Of a DNA stretch of 64,000 bases, positions 17,325 through 27,028 are shown in pieces (position 1 is the stretch's first letter; the number at the start of each line of letters is the position of its first letter). The position numbers and the translations under genes were made by a program. The notes under the pieces are model-generated. The model was not told the origin of the DNA and ran no database searches. It was given only the letters and a program-made list of their open reading frames with translations. This stretch comes from Paenibacillus wynnii. Lineage in GTDB: Bacteria; Bacillota; Bacilli; Paenibacillales; Paenibacillaceae. Where the stretch lies: NCBI RefSeq assembly GCF_000757885.1, contig NZ_JQCR01000003.1:2418001-2482000 (forward strand). Reading direction: 5' to 3'.

Positions 17325-20054
17325 TTATCCTCTCAGCTCTGCAATACGGGCAAGCACCTTTTCCCGTTTGGCGGAGTAATCGGCTTGCTTAGCCCGTTCC
17401 TCTTCGATGACTTTAGCCGGCGCCTTGGCAACGAAGCCTTGATTGCCCAGCTTTTTCTCCACGCGCTCAACCTCATTGTTCAGGGTTTGCACTTCTTTTT
17501 CCAGACGGGCAATTTCTTGTTCAATATCAATCAGACCGGACAACGGCAGAAGTAACTCCGCACCCGTAACCACAGCAGACATTACCTTATCCGGTGTTTC
17601 TGGATTCAAGCCTGCCTCGAACGAAGAAGTATTACAGAATCGGCTGATGTAATTGTCATTGCGGTTGATGATGCTCAAGGTTTCAGCATTGCTGGCCTTA
17701 ACGATCAACTCAACCTTCTTACTCATTGGAACATTCACTTCTGCACGGATATTCCGAACGGCTCGGATCACGTCCATCAATAGGTTCATTTCCGCCACAG
17801 CTTCAGTGTTCTCCAGTGCAGTGTCGTACTCAGGCCAAGCTGCCAGTGTAATAGTCTCACCGTTATGCGGCAAATGCTGCCAAATCTCTTCGGAGATGAA
17901 CGGCATGAACGGGTGAATCAAGCGCAGCGTCCGGTCAAGGGTGTATGCAAGGACGGATTGAGTCTTGGCCTTGGCTGCAGGGTTAGTGCCATATAGTGAA
18001 AGCTTCGCAAATTCAATGTACCAGTCGCATAAATCGTCCCAGATAAAGTTGTACAGCTGGCGGCCAATCTCTCCGAACTCGTACGAATCCATTAGACGCG
18101 TAATATCACGGGAAGTTTCGTTCAGACGGTGTAAAATCCAACGATCAGCCGTGCTAAGCTCCCCTGTAATGTCGATATCTTCAAAGGTTACCCCTTCAAG
18201 ATTCATAAGGGCAAAGCGTGAAGCATTCCAGATCTTGTTGGCAAAATTCCGCGCCTGCTCCACCCGCTCCCAGCGGAAACGAAGGTCCTGACCTGCAGTG
18301 CTACTGGTGGAAATCATATAACGCATAGCATCCGCACCGTATTTCTCGATAACTTCCAGCGGATCAACGCCGTTGCCCAGCGATTTGGACATTTTCAGCC
18401 CTTCGGAATCGCGTACCAGACCGTGCATCAACACATCAGCAAACGGCTTCTCTCCCGTGAACTCCATAGCTGTAAAGATCATACGGGCAACCCAGAAGTA
18501 AATGATGTCGTAGCCCGTAACAAGTACATTATTCGGATAAAAACGTTCGAAGTCCTTGCTGCTCTCGTCCGGCCAGCCAAGGGTTGAAAACGGCCAAAGC
18601 GCCGAGCTGAACCACGTATCCAGTACATCCTCGTCCTGCTTCAAATCATCCAGACCGCTGATTCTCCGTGCTTCCTCTTCATCATGGGCAACTACAAGCT
18701 CACCCGTAGATTCTGAGTACCAAGCAGGGATTCGGTGGCCCCACCACAGCTGGCGGGAAATACACCAGTCGCGTACATTCTCAATCCAATTCAAGTAGAT
18801 TTTCTCAAAGCGATCCGGAACAAAATTAACGCCTTTACCATCCTTCTGAGCATCGATTGCCACTTCAGCCAACGGCTTCATTTTTACGAACCATTGTGTT
18901 GACAGATAAGGCTCAACAACAGCACCTGAGCGTTCGCTATGACCTACCTGATGTACATGATCTTCAATAGAGATCAGAACACCCTGCTCTTTAAGATCAG
19001 CCGTGATGGCTTTACGGCATTCACTGCGGTCTTGGCCTTGGTAAGGTCCCGCTTCCTCATTCATCGTACCGCTCTCATCCATCACATTGATCTGTGGAAG
19101 GTTATGCCGAAGGCCCATTTCAAAGTCATTTGGATCATGAGCCGGTGTAATCTTAACGGCGCCGCTGCCAAATTCCTTATCTACATAATCATCGGCAATA
19201 ATCGGAATTTCACGGCCGATAATAGGCAGGATCAAAGTTTTGCCGATCAGATCCTTGTAGCGGTCGTCCTCCGGATGTACAGCTACTGCGGTATCACCCA
19301 GCATGGTCTCCGGACGTGTTGTTGCTACGGTAATATAGCCGCTTCCGTCTTTCAGCGGGTAACGAAGGTGATACAAGTGTCCGTTAACTTCTTTATATTC
19401 AACCTCAATATCAGACAATGCCGTACGGGCAGCAGGGTCCCAGTTAATAATGCGTTTGCCGCGGTAAATCAGGCCTTTTTTATAGAGCTTCACGAACACC
19501 TCGCGTACCGCTTTGGACAAGCCATCATCAAGGGTAAAACGCTCGCGTGAGTAGTCCAGTGAAAGGCCCATCTTGGCCCACTGCTCATGGATGGTTTCTG
19601 CGTATTGTTCCTTCCATTCCCACACCTGGTCCAGGAATTTCTCACGTCCCAGATCATGCCGGGATATGCCCTGTTGGCGTAGCTTCTGCTCTACCTTTGT
19701 TTGTGTGGCGATACCCGCATGGTCTGTTCCCGGCAGCCATAAGGTATCAAAGCCCTGCATCCGCTTCGTACGAATCAGGATATCCTGTAAAGTGAAATCC
19801 AGCGCATGTCCGATGTGGAGCATTCCGGTTACATTTGGAGGCGGGATTACAATACTGTAAGGCTGTGCATCCGGTCGCTGGCCCGCACGGAAGTATCCGC
19901 CCTCGGTCCAATACGAATACCACTTCTGTTCCGCCGCTTTAGGGTCGTATGTAGTCGGCATATCACTTTTCGACTCATTGGCTACGGTTTGATCTTCCGT
20001 CGTATCTTGCAGGTTCGGCAATTCTGCCGAGGTTAAGTTGTCTTGGTCAGCCAT
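17325..20054 (-). CDS. valS: Valyl-tRNA synthetase
   Basis: Class Ia synthetase of 909 residues. The HIGH motif (NVTGMLHIGHAL) is near residue 75 and the KMSKS loop (LKMSKSLGNG) near 555. The editing CP1 insertion (TTRPETMLGDTA) lies between them. The anticodon-binding domain follows, and the C-terminal coiled-coil arm (about 845-905, EIARLEKEVQTLNNEVERVE) is present. GGAGG precedes the ATG. An N-terminal extension of about 35 polar residues exceeds the B. subtilis form. A T-box leader regulates the operon. Confidence 0.98.
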   Translation of the reverse strand: MADQDNLTSAELPNLQDTTEDQTVANESKSDMPTTYDPKAAEQKWYSYWTEGGYFRAGQRPDAQPYSIVIPPPNVTGMLHIGHALDFTLQDILIRTKRMQGFDTLWLPGTDHAGIATQTKVEQKLRQQGISRHDLGREKFLDQVWEWKEQYAETIHEQWAKMGLSLDYSRERFTLDDGLSKAVREVFVKLYKKGLIYRGKRIINWDPAARTALSDIEVEYKEVNGHLYHLRYPLKDGSGYITVATTRPETMLGDTAVAVHPEDDRYKDLIGKTLILPIIGREIPIIADDYVDKEFGSGAVKITPAHDPNDFEMGLRHNLPQINVMDESGTMNEEAGPYQGQDRSECRKAITADLKEQGVLISIEDHVHQVGHSERSGAVVEPYLSTQWFVKMKPLAEVAIDAQKDGKGVNFVPDRFEKIYLNWIENVRDWCISRQLWWGHRIPAWYSESTGELVVAHDEEEARRISGLDDLKQDEDVLDTWFSSALWPFSTLGWPDESSKDFERFYPNNVLVTGYDIIYFWVARMIFTAMEFTGEKPFADVLMHGLVRDSEGLKMSKSLGNGVDPLEVIEKYGADAMRYMISTSSTAGQDLRFRWERVEQARNFANKIWNASRFALMNLEGVTFEDIDITGELSTADRWILHRLNETSRDITRLMDSYEFGEIGRQLYNFIWDDLCDWYIEFAKLSLYGTNPAAKAKTQSVLAYTLDRTLRLIHPFMPFISEEIWQHLPHNGETITLAAWPEYDTALENTEAVAEMNLLMDVIRAVRNIRAEVNVPMSKKVELIVKASNAETLSIINRNDNYISRFCNTSSFEAGLNPETPDKVMSAVVTGAELLLPLSGLIDIEQEIARLEKEVQTLNNEVERVEKKLGNQGFVAKAPAKVIEEERAKQADYSAKREKVLARIAELRG

Positions 20055-20097
20055 TCTCTGATACCTCCGTCACTTTCTCATATTTCGTGGAAAAAGA

Positions 20098-20424
20098 TAC
20101 TCTAAAAAACACAAAAAGGCCCTCGTCTCAAAGGACGAAAGGCCATTCTTTCGCGGTACCACCTTTGTTTCGCGCCAATAAAGAATAAAACTCCGCTCAT
20201 GGTTCCTTAAGGTTCCAGCGGCATAGCGCGACACTCATGCAGGGTAACGGCTGCGACCGGCCATATCCTACCCTGTCATTCATGAATAGGATGACAGATT
20301 CAGACAGGCGACTCCAGGGCGACTTCGGCTGACATGCATCCTGCGGAATTTCACAGCTACTAATAATTCCGCTCTCTGAAGGGCTGACTGCCTACTCTTC
20401 CCATTCCCAGTCTTTGACTAGTAT
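20098..20424 (-). promoter_or_regulatory. T-box riboswitch (valine) upstream of valS
   Basis: On the minus strand a stem I region contains the AGAGAG motif, then GAAGTCGCCCTGGAG, where GTC (20321-20323) sits in the specifier-loop position and reads valine. The T-box consensus AAAGGTGGTACCGCG (complement at 20152-20166) follows. Last comes the terminator GGCCTTTCGTCC/GACGAGGGCC with TTTTTGTGTTTTTT. Uncharged tRNA-Val would favour the antiterminator and raise valS-folC-murC expression. All the main elements are visible. Confidence 0.93.
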
Positions 20425-20453
20425 TGCTTACTCCATAATACCTTTAGAGTCAA
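20425..20453 (-). promoter_or_regulatory. Promoter of the T-box/valS operon
   Basis: Minus strand TTGACT (20448-20453), 17 bases, TAAGCA (20425-20430), placed just upstream of the T-box and just after spoVID. The -10 is weak. Confidence 0.55.
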
Positions 20454-20480
20454 GCTTAAGTCAACCTGGGTACGAATCCA

Positions 20481-21800
20481 TTAAGGAATATACAAGACTT
20501 GACCTTCCTCCACGTTTTGACCCGATAACCGATTATACATGATCAGCTCCCGTGCGCTTAGCTGATACTTATCGGCAATCGTGTCGAGTGTTTCCTCCCG
20601 CTGGACAATACAGAGACGGACCTTACGGAACAGATTTGCGCTTTCTTGGCCGCCGATAAATCTGTTTTTCCATTCCTTGTCATTTCCGGAATCCGGAGAG
20701 GCTACCGCTGCGGCAGTAGTCACTTCCTCGACATGAAGATTTTCCTGGATCTTACGGTCGCGGCTGGAGTTCAAGAGCGTTGAGAAAGTAATCGGTTCCT
20801 TGTCTTCCGCCTTCGGTTCCTTCTTGCTTCCCAAGGCTATTTTGAGATCTGCTTTTTCTTCCGGAACCGGAACAGGAACAGGAATTGATTCGGCTGCCTC
20901 TATAAAGTCATTTTCCGCTATAGGAGTGAAGTCGGATGCATCTTCTACTTGGGAAGGAGCCTCATGATGAACATTCTCCTCCATAGAGATATTGTCCGCT
21001 TCATAGACATCTATAGTAGCTACCTCAACTTCATCTGCAACGGTACTGTCCTTACGTTCATTGAAGGATGCACCTAGATTCCAGGCTTCTGTCTTTTTCC
21101 AGTAATCTCTTATATTCGGCTGTATTCCGCTTGGGTCCTCATTTAAACTGTGCGTATGAACAATGAGTTCATTTTCTCTGCTCTGTTCCGGGATAACGGG
21201 AGTCGTCGTCACCTGAAGGTCAACAGCTTCTACACTAGGATTATGGTCTTCGACAGGTTCATCAAAGGTCCCCTCACCAAACGTCCAGAGAGAATTCTCA
21301 TACAGGGCATCACCCTCGCGTTCATGAGTATCTATAGGTTCGGCAGCAACGCGTTCCCCATCTTCCGGAGTATAAGCAACTGTGTATTCCTCCTGCTGCC
21401 ATACAGGTACAGCTTCTGTACCGCCGATCCCGCGTAGCGAAAGTACACCTGTTATATTCACACTGCGCATCGTAAGGAGATCAATATCGAAATTCTCAAT
21501 TTCCACCCCTATGTCTTCAAGCGAGCTGACCCGGGTCAGCGGAACCGTAATCTCAACAGGAATGGCGTGTTCAAGCCTCTCTATCCTATCTTCTTCACTC
21601 CGGTAAAGGCCCGTCAGCAGCAGCTGTCCATACAGCTCTGCCCGGTCCTCCCGCTGAATTACCTGGATTTCCGGGAGAAGTTCAACCTCTTCCAGTTCAG
21701 CGATTCCCGGAAGCTCTTCCGACAGATGAATGCGTTCATAAATATCAAACCGCAAGCCGTGGGACTGGTCAAACACGGGAAATGTCCTCCTTCTTGGCAT
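20481..21800 (-). CDS. spoVID: Spore coat assembly protein SpoVID (LysM)
   Basis: Morphogenetic protein needed for coat encasement of the forespore. The N-terminal domain (about 1-150: GLRFDIYERIHLSEELPGI, then LYGQLLLTGLY) matches the SpoVID N-terminal signature. A long acidic low-complexity middle follows, and then a LysM domain at 392-439 (RLCIVQREETLDTIADKYQL, LSGQNVEEGQVLYIP). At 439 residues it is shorter than B. subtilis SpoVID (575), mainly in the acidic linker. It lies upstream of valS as in Bacillus. Expected control by SigE was not resolved from the sequence. Confidence 0.9.
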   Translation of the reverse strand: MPRRRTFPVFDQSHGLRFDIYERIHLSEELPGIAELEEVELLPEIQVIQREDRAELYGQLLLTGLYRSEEDRIERLEHAIPVEITVPLTRVSSLEDIGVEIENFDIDLLTMRSVNITGVLSLRGIGGTEAVPVWQQEEYTVAYTPEDGERVAAEPIDTHEREGDALYENSLWTFGEGTFDEPVEDHNPSVEAVDLQVTTTPVIPEQSRENELIVHTHSLNEDPSGIQPNIRDYWKKTEAWNLGASFNERKDSTVADEVEVATIDVYEADNISMEENVHHEAPSQVEDASDFTPIAENDFIEAAESIPVPVPVPEEKADLKIALGSKKEPKAEDKEPITFSTLLNSSRDRKIQENLHVEEVTTAAAVASPDSGNDKEWKNRFIGGQESANLFRKVRLCIVQREETLDTIADKYQLSARELIMYNRLSGQNVEEGQVLYIP

Positions 21801-21944
21801 AATCTAACCCTGAGACAAGCCCAGAGCATGAGCCCAAACTATTACTCCACTCATGTATATGCATAAAAAAGGGACACATGACAAATTTGACTCCAGTTAT
21901 CACAACGATGGTGATTTAAGCTCCACGGTGCGGAAGAGATGAGG

Positions 21945-22823
21945 TTAAGCGTTATGGAGTGCCTTTACCCCAAGCGCCAGTGCACCGCAGAGTCCCGCGT
22001 TATCCCCTAATCCTGGAGGGACAATATAATGATCGATATCAGAAATAATCTCTTTAGCACCCACATACCCGTTCAAATTCCTTCTGACTTCTTCACGGAC
22101 ATACGGGAATAACTGGATTTGTTTCATAACACCTCCACCCAGGATAATTTTTTTCGGCGAGACCGTCAAAATCATACCTGTTACTGCCTGTGCAATATAA
22201 AAAGCTTCAATTGCCCATGCCTGATGGTCTCTGGGAAGCTCGTATCCTTTGGCCTTCCATCGTGCTTCCAGTGCGGGTCCCGCAGCCATACCTTCTAAGC
22301 AATCGCCATGATAGGGGCAAACTCCAGCGAAATGATCGTCCGGATGCCGTCTTGTCAAGACATGACCGCCTTCAGGATGCATGAGTCCATGAATTAATTT
22401 ACCTTCCGCATAGACGCCAACGCCGACTCCAGTCCCAATGGTATAGTATACGCAGCTATCCAGTCCTTTGGCCGCTCCCCAAGTAGCTTCACCAAGAGCT
22501 GCTGCATTAACGTCCGTATCCCATTCGAAGGGTACAGGAAATAAGTTCTTAAGCGTCCCTACAAAATCAAACCCTGCCCAACCTGGCTTCGGTGTCGTTG
22601 TCACATATCCGTAATTGGGACTAGAACGATCTATATCTATAGGTCCAAAAGCTCCAATGCCGATACTATCCACTTTTTTGGCTTGAAAATAAGCAATGAC
22701 CTTTTCCAAGGTCGGTTCAGGCTGTTCTGTTGGAAAATGAATACGATCCATAATTTCTCCGTGTTCATTTCCGATTCCGCAGACGAATTTAGTACCGCCC
22801 GCTTCAATAGCACCAATACGCAT
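21945..22823 (-). CDS. scrK: ROK-family fructokinase
   Basis: ATP-dependent kinase for fructose, completing sucrose breakdown after the hydrolase. ATP motif GAIEAGGTKFVCG at 3-15, ROK signature region GTGVGVGVYAEGKLIHG, and the zinc motif GGHVLTRRHPDDHFAGVCPYH with later C (H, C, H, C ligands). 292 residues. The start was set at the ATG eight bases after AGAGGTGG; an upstream extension would run through the attenuator hairpin. It matches the YdhR/GmuE type. It is last in the sugar operon. Confidence 0.92.
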   Translation of the reverse strand: MRIGAIEAGGTKFVCGIGNEHGEIMDRIHFPTEQPEPTLEKVIAYFQAKKVDSIGIGAFGPIDIDRSSPNYGYVTTTPKPGWAGFDFVGTLKNLFPVPFEWDTDVNAAALGEATWGAAKGLDSCVYYTIGTGVGVGVYAEGKLIHGLMHPEGGHVLTRRHPDDHFAGVCPYHGDCLEGMAAGPALEARWKAKGYELPRDHQAWAIEAFYIAQAVTGMILTVSPKKIILGGGVMKQIQLFPYVREEVRRNLNGYVGAKEIISDIDHYIVPPGLGDNAGLCGALALGVKALHNA

Positions 22824-22840
22824 TCTCAGTTCCACCTCTC

Positions 22841-22874
22841 TTAAAAAAACCTCCACTATGTAACAGCTGGAGGT
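22841..22874 (-). terminator. Internal terminator/attenuator between sacA and scrK
   Basis: On the minus strand ACCTCCA and TGGAGGT form a stem (22868-22874, 22849-22855) with a 12-base loop, followed directly by TTTTTT and then the scrK ribosome site. It likely reduces scrK transcription relative to sacA. Confidence 0.7.
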
Positions 22875-22891
22875 GTTCTCATCTCTTATAT

Positions 22892-24388
22892 TTAGCCTGA
22901 TATTGCAGCCAGCGAATAAATGGACTTCAACGGGTGAAGCGAGAGTGATACTACCTTGGCTTCTCCCCCTTTTGCATACATCTCCATACCTGTACTAGAT
23001 GGGTCCGGAAAAATTTGATCTGTGATCACGATCTCTCCATCCATAGCAAACACTTCTATAGAAGAATGATCTACAAAGACATGAAGTTTTAAGTGTCCAT
23101 TCTTAGTGTCCATCTGTACCCCATGCTTACATGGGAACGCCTCGTGGAACCCGGATTCTCCCGAATGGGTGCGGTCAACAAACAAAGTCTGAGATATAGT
23201 GTTATAACCGACAATCGTTACCTCATGCGATGATTTCCGAAGCTTGAAGCCCACTTCTTCCGCATCACCCAAATCGATCTCACATTCAATCTCATAGTAC
23301 TCATAGTCAAGGCCGGATAGTAGATTTTGACCTGAACAGATGGTTGCATCATTCCAGCTTAACCCTTCCATCCGCAGCATCCGCAGCTCGGAAATCGGCT
23401 CCTGCACCAATCTGACCCCAGCTGTTCCGGTCTTCAAATGAAGTGTGCGGGGCAGCGTCATCGCACTTCTCCAACTTATAGTCGGAGTGAGATTTGCATA
23501 TTTCCAGTTGCTCATCCAGCCTATAAACAGCTTGCTATTATCCGTTGCTTGAACATCCGACCAAGTCACACCCGCATAATTATCTCGCCCATGATCCAGC
23601 CATATTACAGTATCAGGGGATGCTTCATTTATGAACACACTGCCATCAAAGCTTCCAATAAAATATTGGGTTCTCGACCCTTCCGCGAACTGCGGATCAT
23701 CACCGATACTAACAATCAGAACCCATTGGGTCTGGTCCACACTGCCGTCCACTGGAAGCTCAATCAAATCAGGACATTCCCATACCCCATCATGAGAGCC
23801 TTCCACAGCGCCAAATTCACTTTGAAATGTCCATTCTATTAAATTGGGAGACGTATAAAAATGAACACGATCACCCGCCGCAAGCACCATAACCCATTCT
23901 TTCTTAGAAGCATACCAGAATACTTTGGGGTCACGGAAATCAGTAATTTGCTCATTGCTAAGCACAGGGTTCCCCCCATATACCGTCCATGTTCTGCCTT
24001 TGTCTTGACTGTAGGCTAGACTTTGCCGCTGTCTTGGACGCCCCGTCTCCGGATACGCATCAGCATGCGTAAAGATAGCTACTAGACCCGGCTTCCCACC
24101 AAAAAATCCACTGGTATCCTCCCAATCTACTACTGCGCTTCCTGAGAAAATCTGGCCGTTCTCGTCGGGTTCCAATGCAATCGGGCGATGCTCCCAGTGA
24201 ACCAAGTCCGTACTGATGGCATGCCCCCAGTGCATGGGTCCCCAAGTGGTGCCTTCCGGATGATGTTGATAGAACAAGTGATATTCACCTTCAAAATATA
24301 CCATTCCATTTGGATCATTCATCCATTTCTCCGGTGGCGTAAAGTGAAACTGCGCCCGGTATTTCTCTCTACTAGTATGATCTATCAT
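22892..24388 (-). CDS. sacA: GH32 sucrose-6-phosphate hydrolase
   Basis: Beta-fructosidase acting in the cytoplasm (no signal peptide). Nucleophile D25 is in WMNDPNG, the transition-state D153 in FRDPKVF, and the acid/base E204 in WECPDL, the complete GH32 triad. The C-terminal beta-sandwich follows (about 340-498, with VDHSSIEVFAMDG). 498 residues from the ATG preceded by GGGAGTG. The co-operonic fructokinase and the binding-protein transporter suggest that sucrose or fructo-oligosaccharides enter unphosphorylated. A true substrate may therefore be sucrose or kestose rather than sucrose-6-phosphate. Confidence 0.9.
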   Translation of the reverse strand: MIDHTSREKYRAQFHFTPPEKWMNDPNGMVYFEGEYHLFYQHHPEGTTWGPMHWGHAISTDLVHWEHRPIALEPDENGQIFSGSAVVDWEDTSGFFGGKPGLVAIFTHADAYPETGRPRQRQSLAYSQDKGRTWTVYGGNPVLSNEQITDFRDPKVFWYASKKEWVMVLAAGDRVHFYTSPNLIEWTFQSEFGAVEGSHDGVWECPDLIELPVDGSVDQTQWVLIVSIGDDPQFAEGSRTQYFIGSFDGSVFINEASPDTVIWLDHGRDNYAGVTWSDVQATDNSKLFIGWMSNWKYANLTPTISWRSAMTLPRTLHLKTGTAGVRLVQEPISELRMLRMEGLSWNDATICSGQNLLSGLDYEYYEIECEIDLGDAEEVGFKLRKSSHEVTIVGYNTISQTLFVDRTHSGESGFHEAFPCKHGVQMDTKNGHLKLHVFVDHSSIEVFAMDGEIVITDQIFPDPSSTGMEMYAKGGEAKVVSLSLHPLKSIYSLAAISG

Positions 24389-24467
24389 CTCTGTCACTCC
24401 CATGAAATAGTAACGCCGAAGAATGATCCAATATTGGAGCATCCTCCGGCGATTGAATGATTACCCT

Positions 24468-26084
24468 TTATTCGCTAGCTGCATTTCTCTCATAGCCATC
24501 TTGTTTGATTTTCAGCCATTCCTGTAAACCAAGACGATCTAATTCTTTGAGATAAGCAGCCCAATCTTGCTCTACGTTCCCGTTCTCGGTCCATTCCGCA
24601 CGCTTCATTAATACATACGGAAACAAATCAGCTTCGATGGCGGAGATCCGGTCCAAATCTTCCAAAGAGAAGAATACTCGTGGGTAAATATTGCTAGCTT
24701 TCATATCCGGTACATAGGTAGTCTTTAGGATATCCAATCTCCAAGCTGCATCATCAGGCATTGTTGTTACCTTGCCATAATAAGTATCCAGAATCGCGAG
24801 CGGACCCCCAACGCTGGTCTTCGATCTCAATTCACCCGGGGCCGTTCCTTCCAATGGCAAATGCTTCAGCATGTTAGCCGCTTCATCGAATTCAAAGATA
24901 TTTTGCTGTGCATCATCCCCGTACGTTCCCCAGTTATTTTGTACCGATTGAAGCGGATCGTAGAGTTGATCCATCCATTTAGCAGTAGCTTCGAGATTTT
25001 TGTTATCTTTAGTTACAACCATTCTTCCTCTGTCAAAACCCATTCCGTTCGATCTGACAACATTTTTCGTCCCGTCCGGTCCGGCAAGTGCAGGCATTGG
25101 TTCATAGGTATCATTCATTCCCGATACGTTTGCTTTATCCCAAGTGAAGTAGAGCCCATATAGATTCTCTTTACCTTTGGCAATAAAAGTGTTCCAGTCC
25201 TGAGTGATGTACTCAACATCGATTAACCCTTCTTTGTACAATTCGTTAAAATATTTAACGCCCTCTTTATATCCATCTTGGGAAGCTGCAAACGAAACTT
25301 TGCCATCATCACTTACAAGCGTCAAATCCCAGTTCATCCCCGGTCCAAAGGAGCCAAATAGGAATCCAATGTCTTCGTTGCCGCCGTTAGCATTAATGAA
25401 CGAAACCGGAATCTCATCCGCTTTACCGTTACCATTTGGATCTTGGGTCTTGAAGGCAATCAATACTTTCTTCAATTCTTCCGTTGTGGTTGGCATTTCA
25501 AGATTAAGCTTCTTGAGCCATTCCACATTGATCCAAGGGATGTTGTTAACAGAGTGGATACTTTCTTTACCTGCACCCAGCTCTTCAATCCAAGGTAGCG
25601 AATAAATATGTCCATCTGGAGCTGTAATCATCGCTTTATATTGAGGCACCTGCTCAAGCACCTTTTTGAAATTCGGCATTTGATTCTCAACAATATCATC
25701 CAACGGTATGATCGTGCCGTCTTTAGCCAGCTTCAAAAGATCATAATCCGTTAATCCTGCGTCAAAGATGGCATCGGGAAGTTCTCCCGTAGCAAGTGCC
25801 AGGTTTCTTTTCTCGGCGAATATGTCATTGGTATAATTAGTCCAGTCAATGTGTATTCCAGTTGTCTCCTCCAAGCGCTTAAATACCAGCTTTTCATTGG
25901 GATCGGCGGGTGCCAGAACGTTGCTTTGGGTCATAAACTTCAGACTTGGTTTAGAATCGGAGCTCTTGTTAGAACCATTGTTCGTTGCAGTCGAATCATT
26001 GGCACCGTTATTACCACCGCAACCAGATACCGCCAATATTGCCCCTAAAGAAAGAATTGCTGCTGTTTTTTTATACCCTTTCAA
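24468..26084 (-). CDS. Extracellular solute-binding lipoprotein (LplA-like)
   Basis: Substrate-binding protein of a CUT1-type ABC importer. Signal peptide and lipobox LAVSGC (cysteine 22) anchor it to the outer face of the membrane. A Ser/Asn/Asp/Gly linker (23-47) precedes the family-1 binding domain (about 48-538). 538 residues is long, as typical for Paenibacillus LplA-type proteins. It starts with TTG five bases after AAGGAGGGG. It is between the permease genes and sacA, so a fructose-containing saccharide is the expected ligand. Confidence 0.9.
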   Translation of the reverse strand: MKGYKKTAAILSLGAILAVSGCGGNNGANDSTATNNGSNKSSDSKPSLKFMTQSNVLAPADPNEKLVFKRLEETTGIHIDWTNYTNDIFAEKRNLALATGELPDAIFDAGLTDYDLLKLAKDGTIIPLDDIVENQMPNFKKVLEQVPQYKAMITAPDGHIYSLPWIEELGAGKESIHSVNNIPWINVEWLKKLNLEMPTTTEELKKVLIAFKTQDPNGNGKADEIPVSFINANGGNEDIGFLFGSFGPGMNWDLTLVSDDGKVSFAASQDGYKEGVKYFNELYKEGLIDVEYITQDWNTFIAKGKENLYGLYFTWDKANVSGMNDTYEPMPALAGPDGTKNVVRSNGMGFDRGRMVVTKDNKNLEATAKWMDQLYDPLQSVQNNWGTYGDDAQQNIFEFDEAANMLKHLPLEGTAPGELRSKTSVGGPLAILDTYYGKVTTMPDDAAWRLDILKTTYVPDMKASNIYPRVFFSLEDLDRISAIEADLFPYVLMKRAEWTENGNVEQDWAAYLKELDRLGLQEWLKIKQDGYERNAASE

Positions 26085-26126
26085 AATAACCCCTCCTTGA
26101 TTTATAAATCTATAATGATGGTTGGG

Positions 26127-27011
26127 TCACGATTTAAGCGAACCTACCATGACACCCTTTTCGAAATACTTTTGGAAGAACGGATACATCACAATCAAAG
26201 GCAGACTGGAAATAACTATTGAGGCGTATTTGATAATTTCAGATAATCGCTTCATTTCAGCCATAGCCGTCCGATCTGTAATCATCCCCGGGTCGATCTG
26301 ATTCTGAACCAGTATAGATCTGAGCACCAGTTGCAGAGGATACAACTTCACATTATCCAAATAAATCATCGCGTCAAAATAGGAGTTCCATTGGCCCACG
26401 AAAGCGTACAAGGCCAGAACGAATATGATGGGTTTGGACAGCGGCAGCACGATCCGGAAGAAGATTAACATCTCCGATGCACCGTCTACTTTTGCGGCCT
26501 CGTTCAATTCCCTAGGAATTCCTTTAAAGAAGGTTCTCGCCAAAATAATATTCCATACACTCACCGCTCCGGGGACTATAATTGCCCATACCGTGTTGAG
26601 CATGCCCAGTTGCTTGATGACCAGAAAGGTAGGTATCAACCCCCCACCAAAAAACATAGTGAAGACAAATACAGTCATAAAGAATTTCTTCCCAACAAAC
26701 TCATCCACGGAGAGCGAATAGCCTGCGAAGATCGAGACAGCCACGGTAAGAAATGCGAAAGCCGATGAGTAAAAAACAGCATTCACAAATCCGCGAAGCA
26801 TCGCCTCATTCGAAAGGATCAGCTTGTATCCCTCAAGGCTGTAGTCCGAAAGATTGAACGAAATCCCTTTATTCAATAGAGCCGTCGGTTCCATGAACGA
26901 TGCAATTACGACATAAACGAGAGGAACTAAGATAACTAACACGGCGAGATATAACAGTACATAGTTGATCGTTAACACGACCTTGTCCATACGGGTAGGC
27001 TTAATATTCAT
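26127..27011 (-). CDS. ABC sugar permease, LplC/YtcP type
   Basis: Inner-membrane permease with six predicted helices. The EAA loop AAKVDGASEMLIFFRIVLPLS (here split: AAKVDGASEML, FFRIVLPLS) contacts the ATPase. The C-terminal YFEKGVMVGSLKS is characteristic of the LplC/CarB-like group. 294 residues. It lies 17 bases after the partner permease. There is no ATPase gene in the operon, so a shared MsmX-type ATPase elsewhere is expected. Confidence 0.93.
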   Translation of the reverse strand: MNIKPTRMDKVVLTINYVLLYLAVLVILVPLVYVVIASFMEPTALLNKGISFNLSDYSLEGYKLILSNEAMLRGFVNAVFYSSAFAFLTVAVSIFAGYSLSVDEFVGKKFFMTVFVFTMFFGGGLIPTFLVIKQLGMLNTVWAIIVPGAVSVWNIILARTFFKGIPRELNEAAKVDGASEMLIFFRIVLPLSKPIIFVLALYAFVGQWNSYFDAMIYLDNVKLYPLQLVLRSILVQNQIDPGMITDRTAMAEMKRLSEIIKYASIVISSLPLIVMYPFFQKYFEKGVMVGSLKS

Positions 27012-27028
27012 TGTGCGACTCCTTTCTT

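Noticed and set aside
18939..19550. Plus-strand frame of 203 codons within valS
   Set aside because: Opposite-strand shadow of a highly conserved gene.
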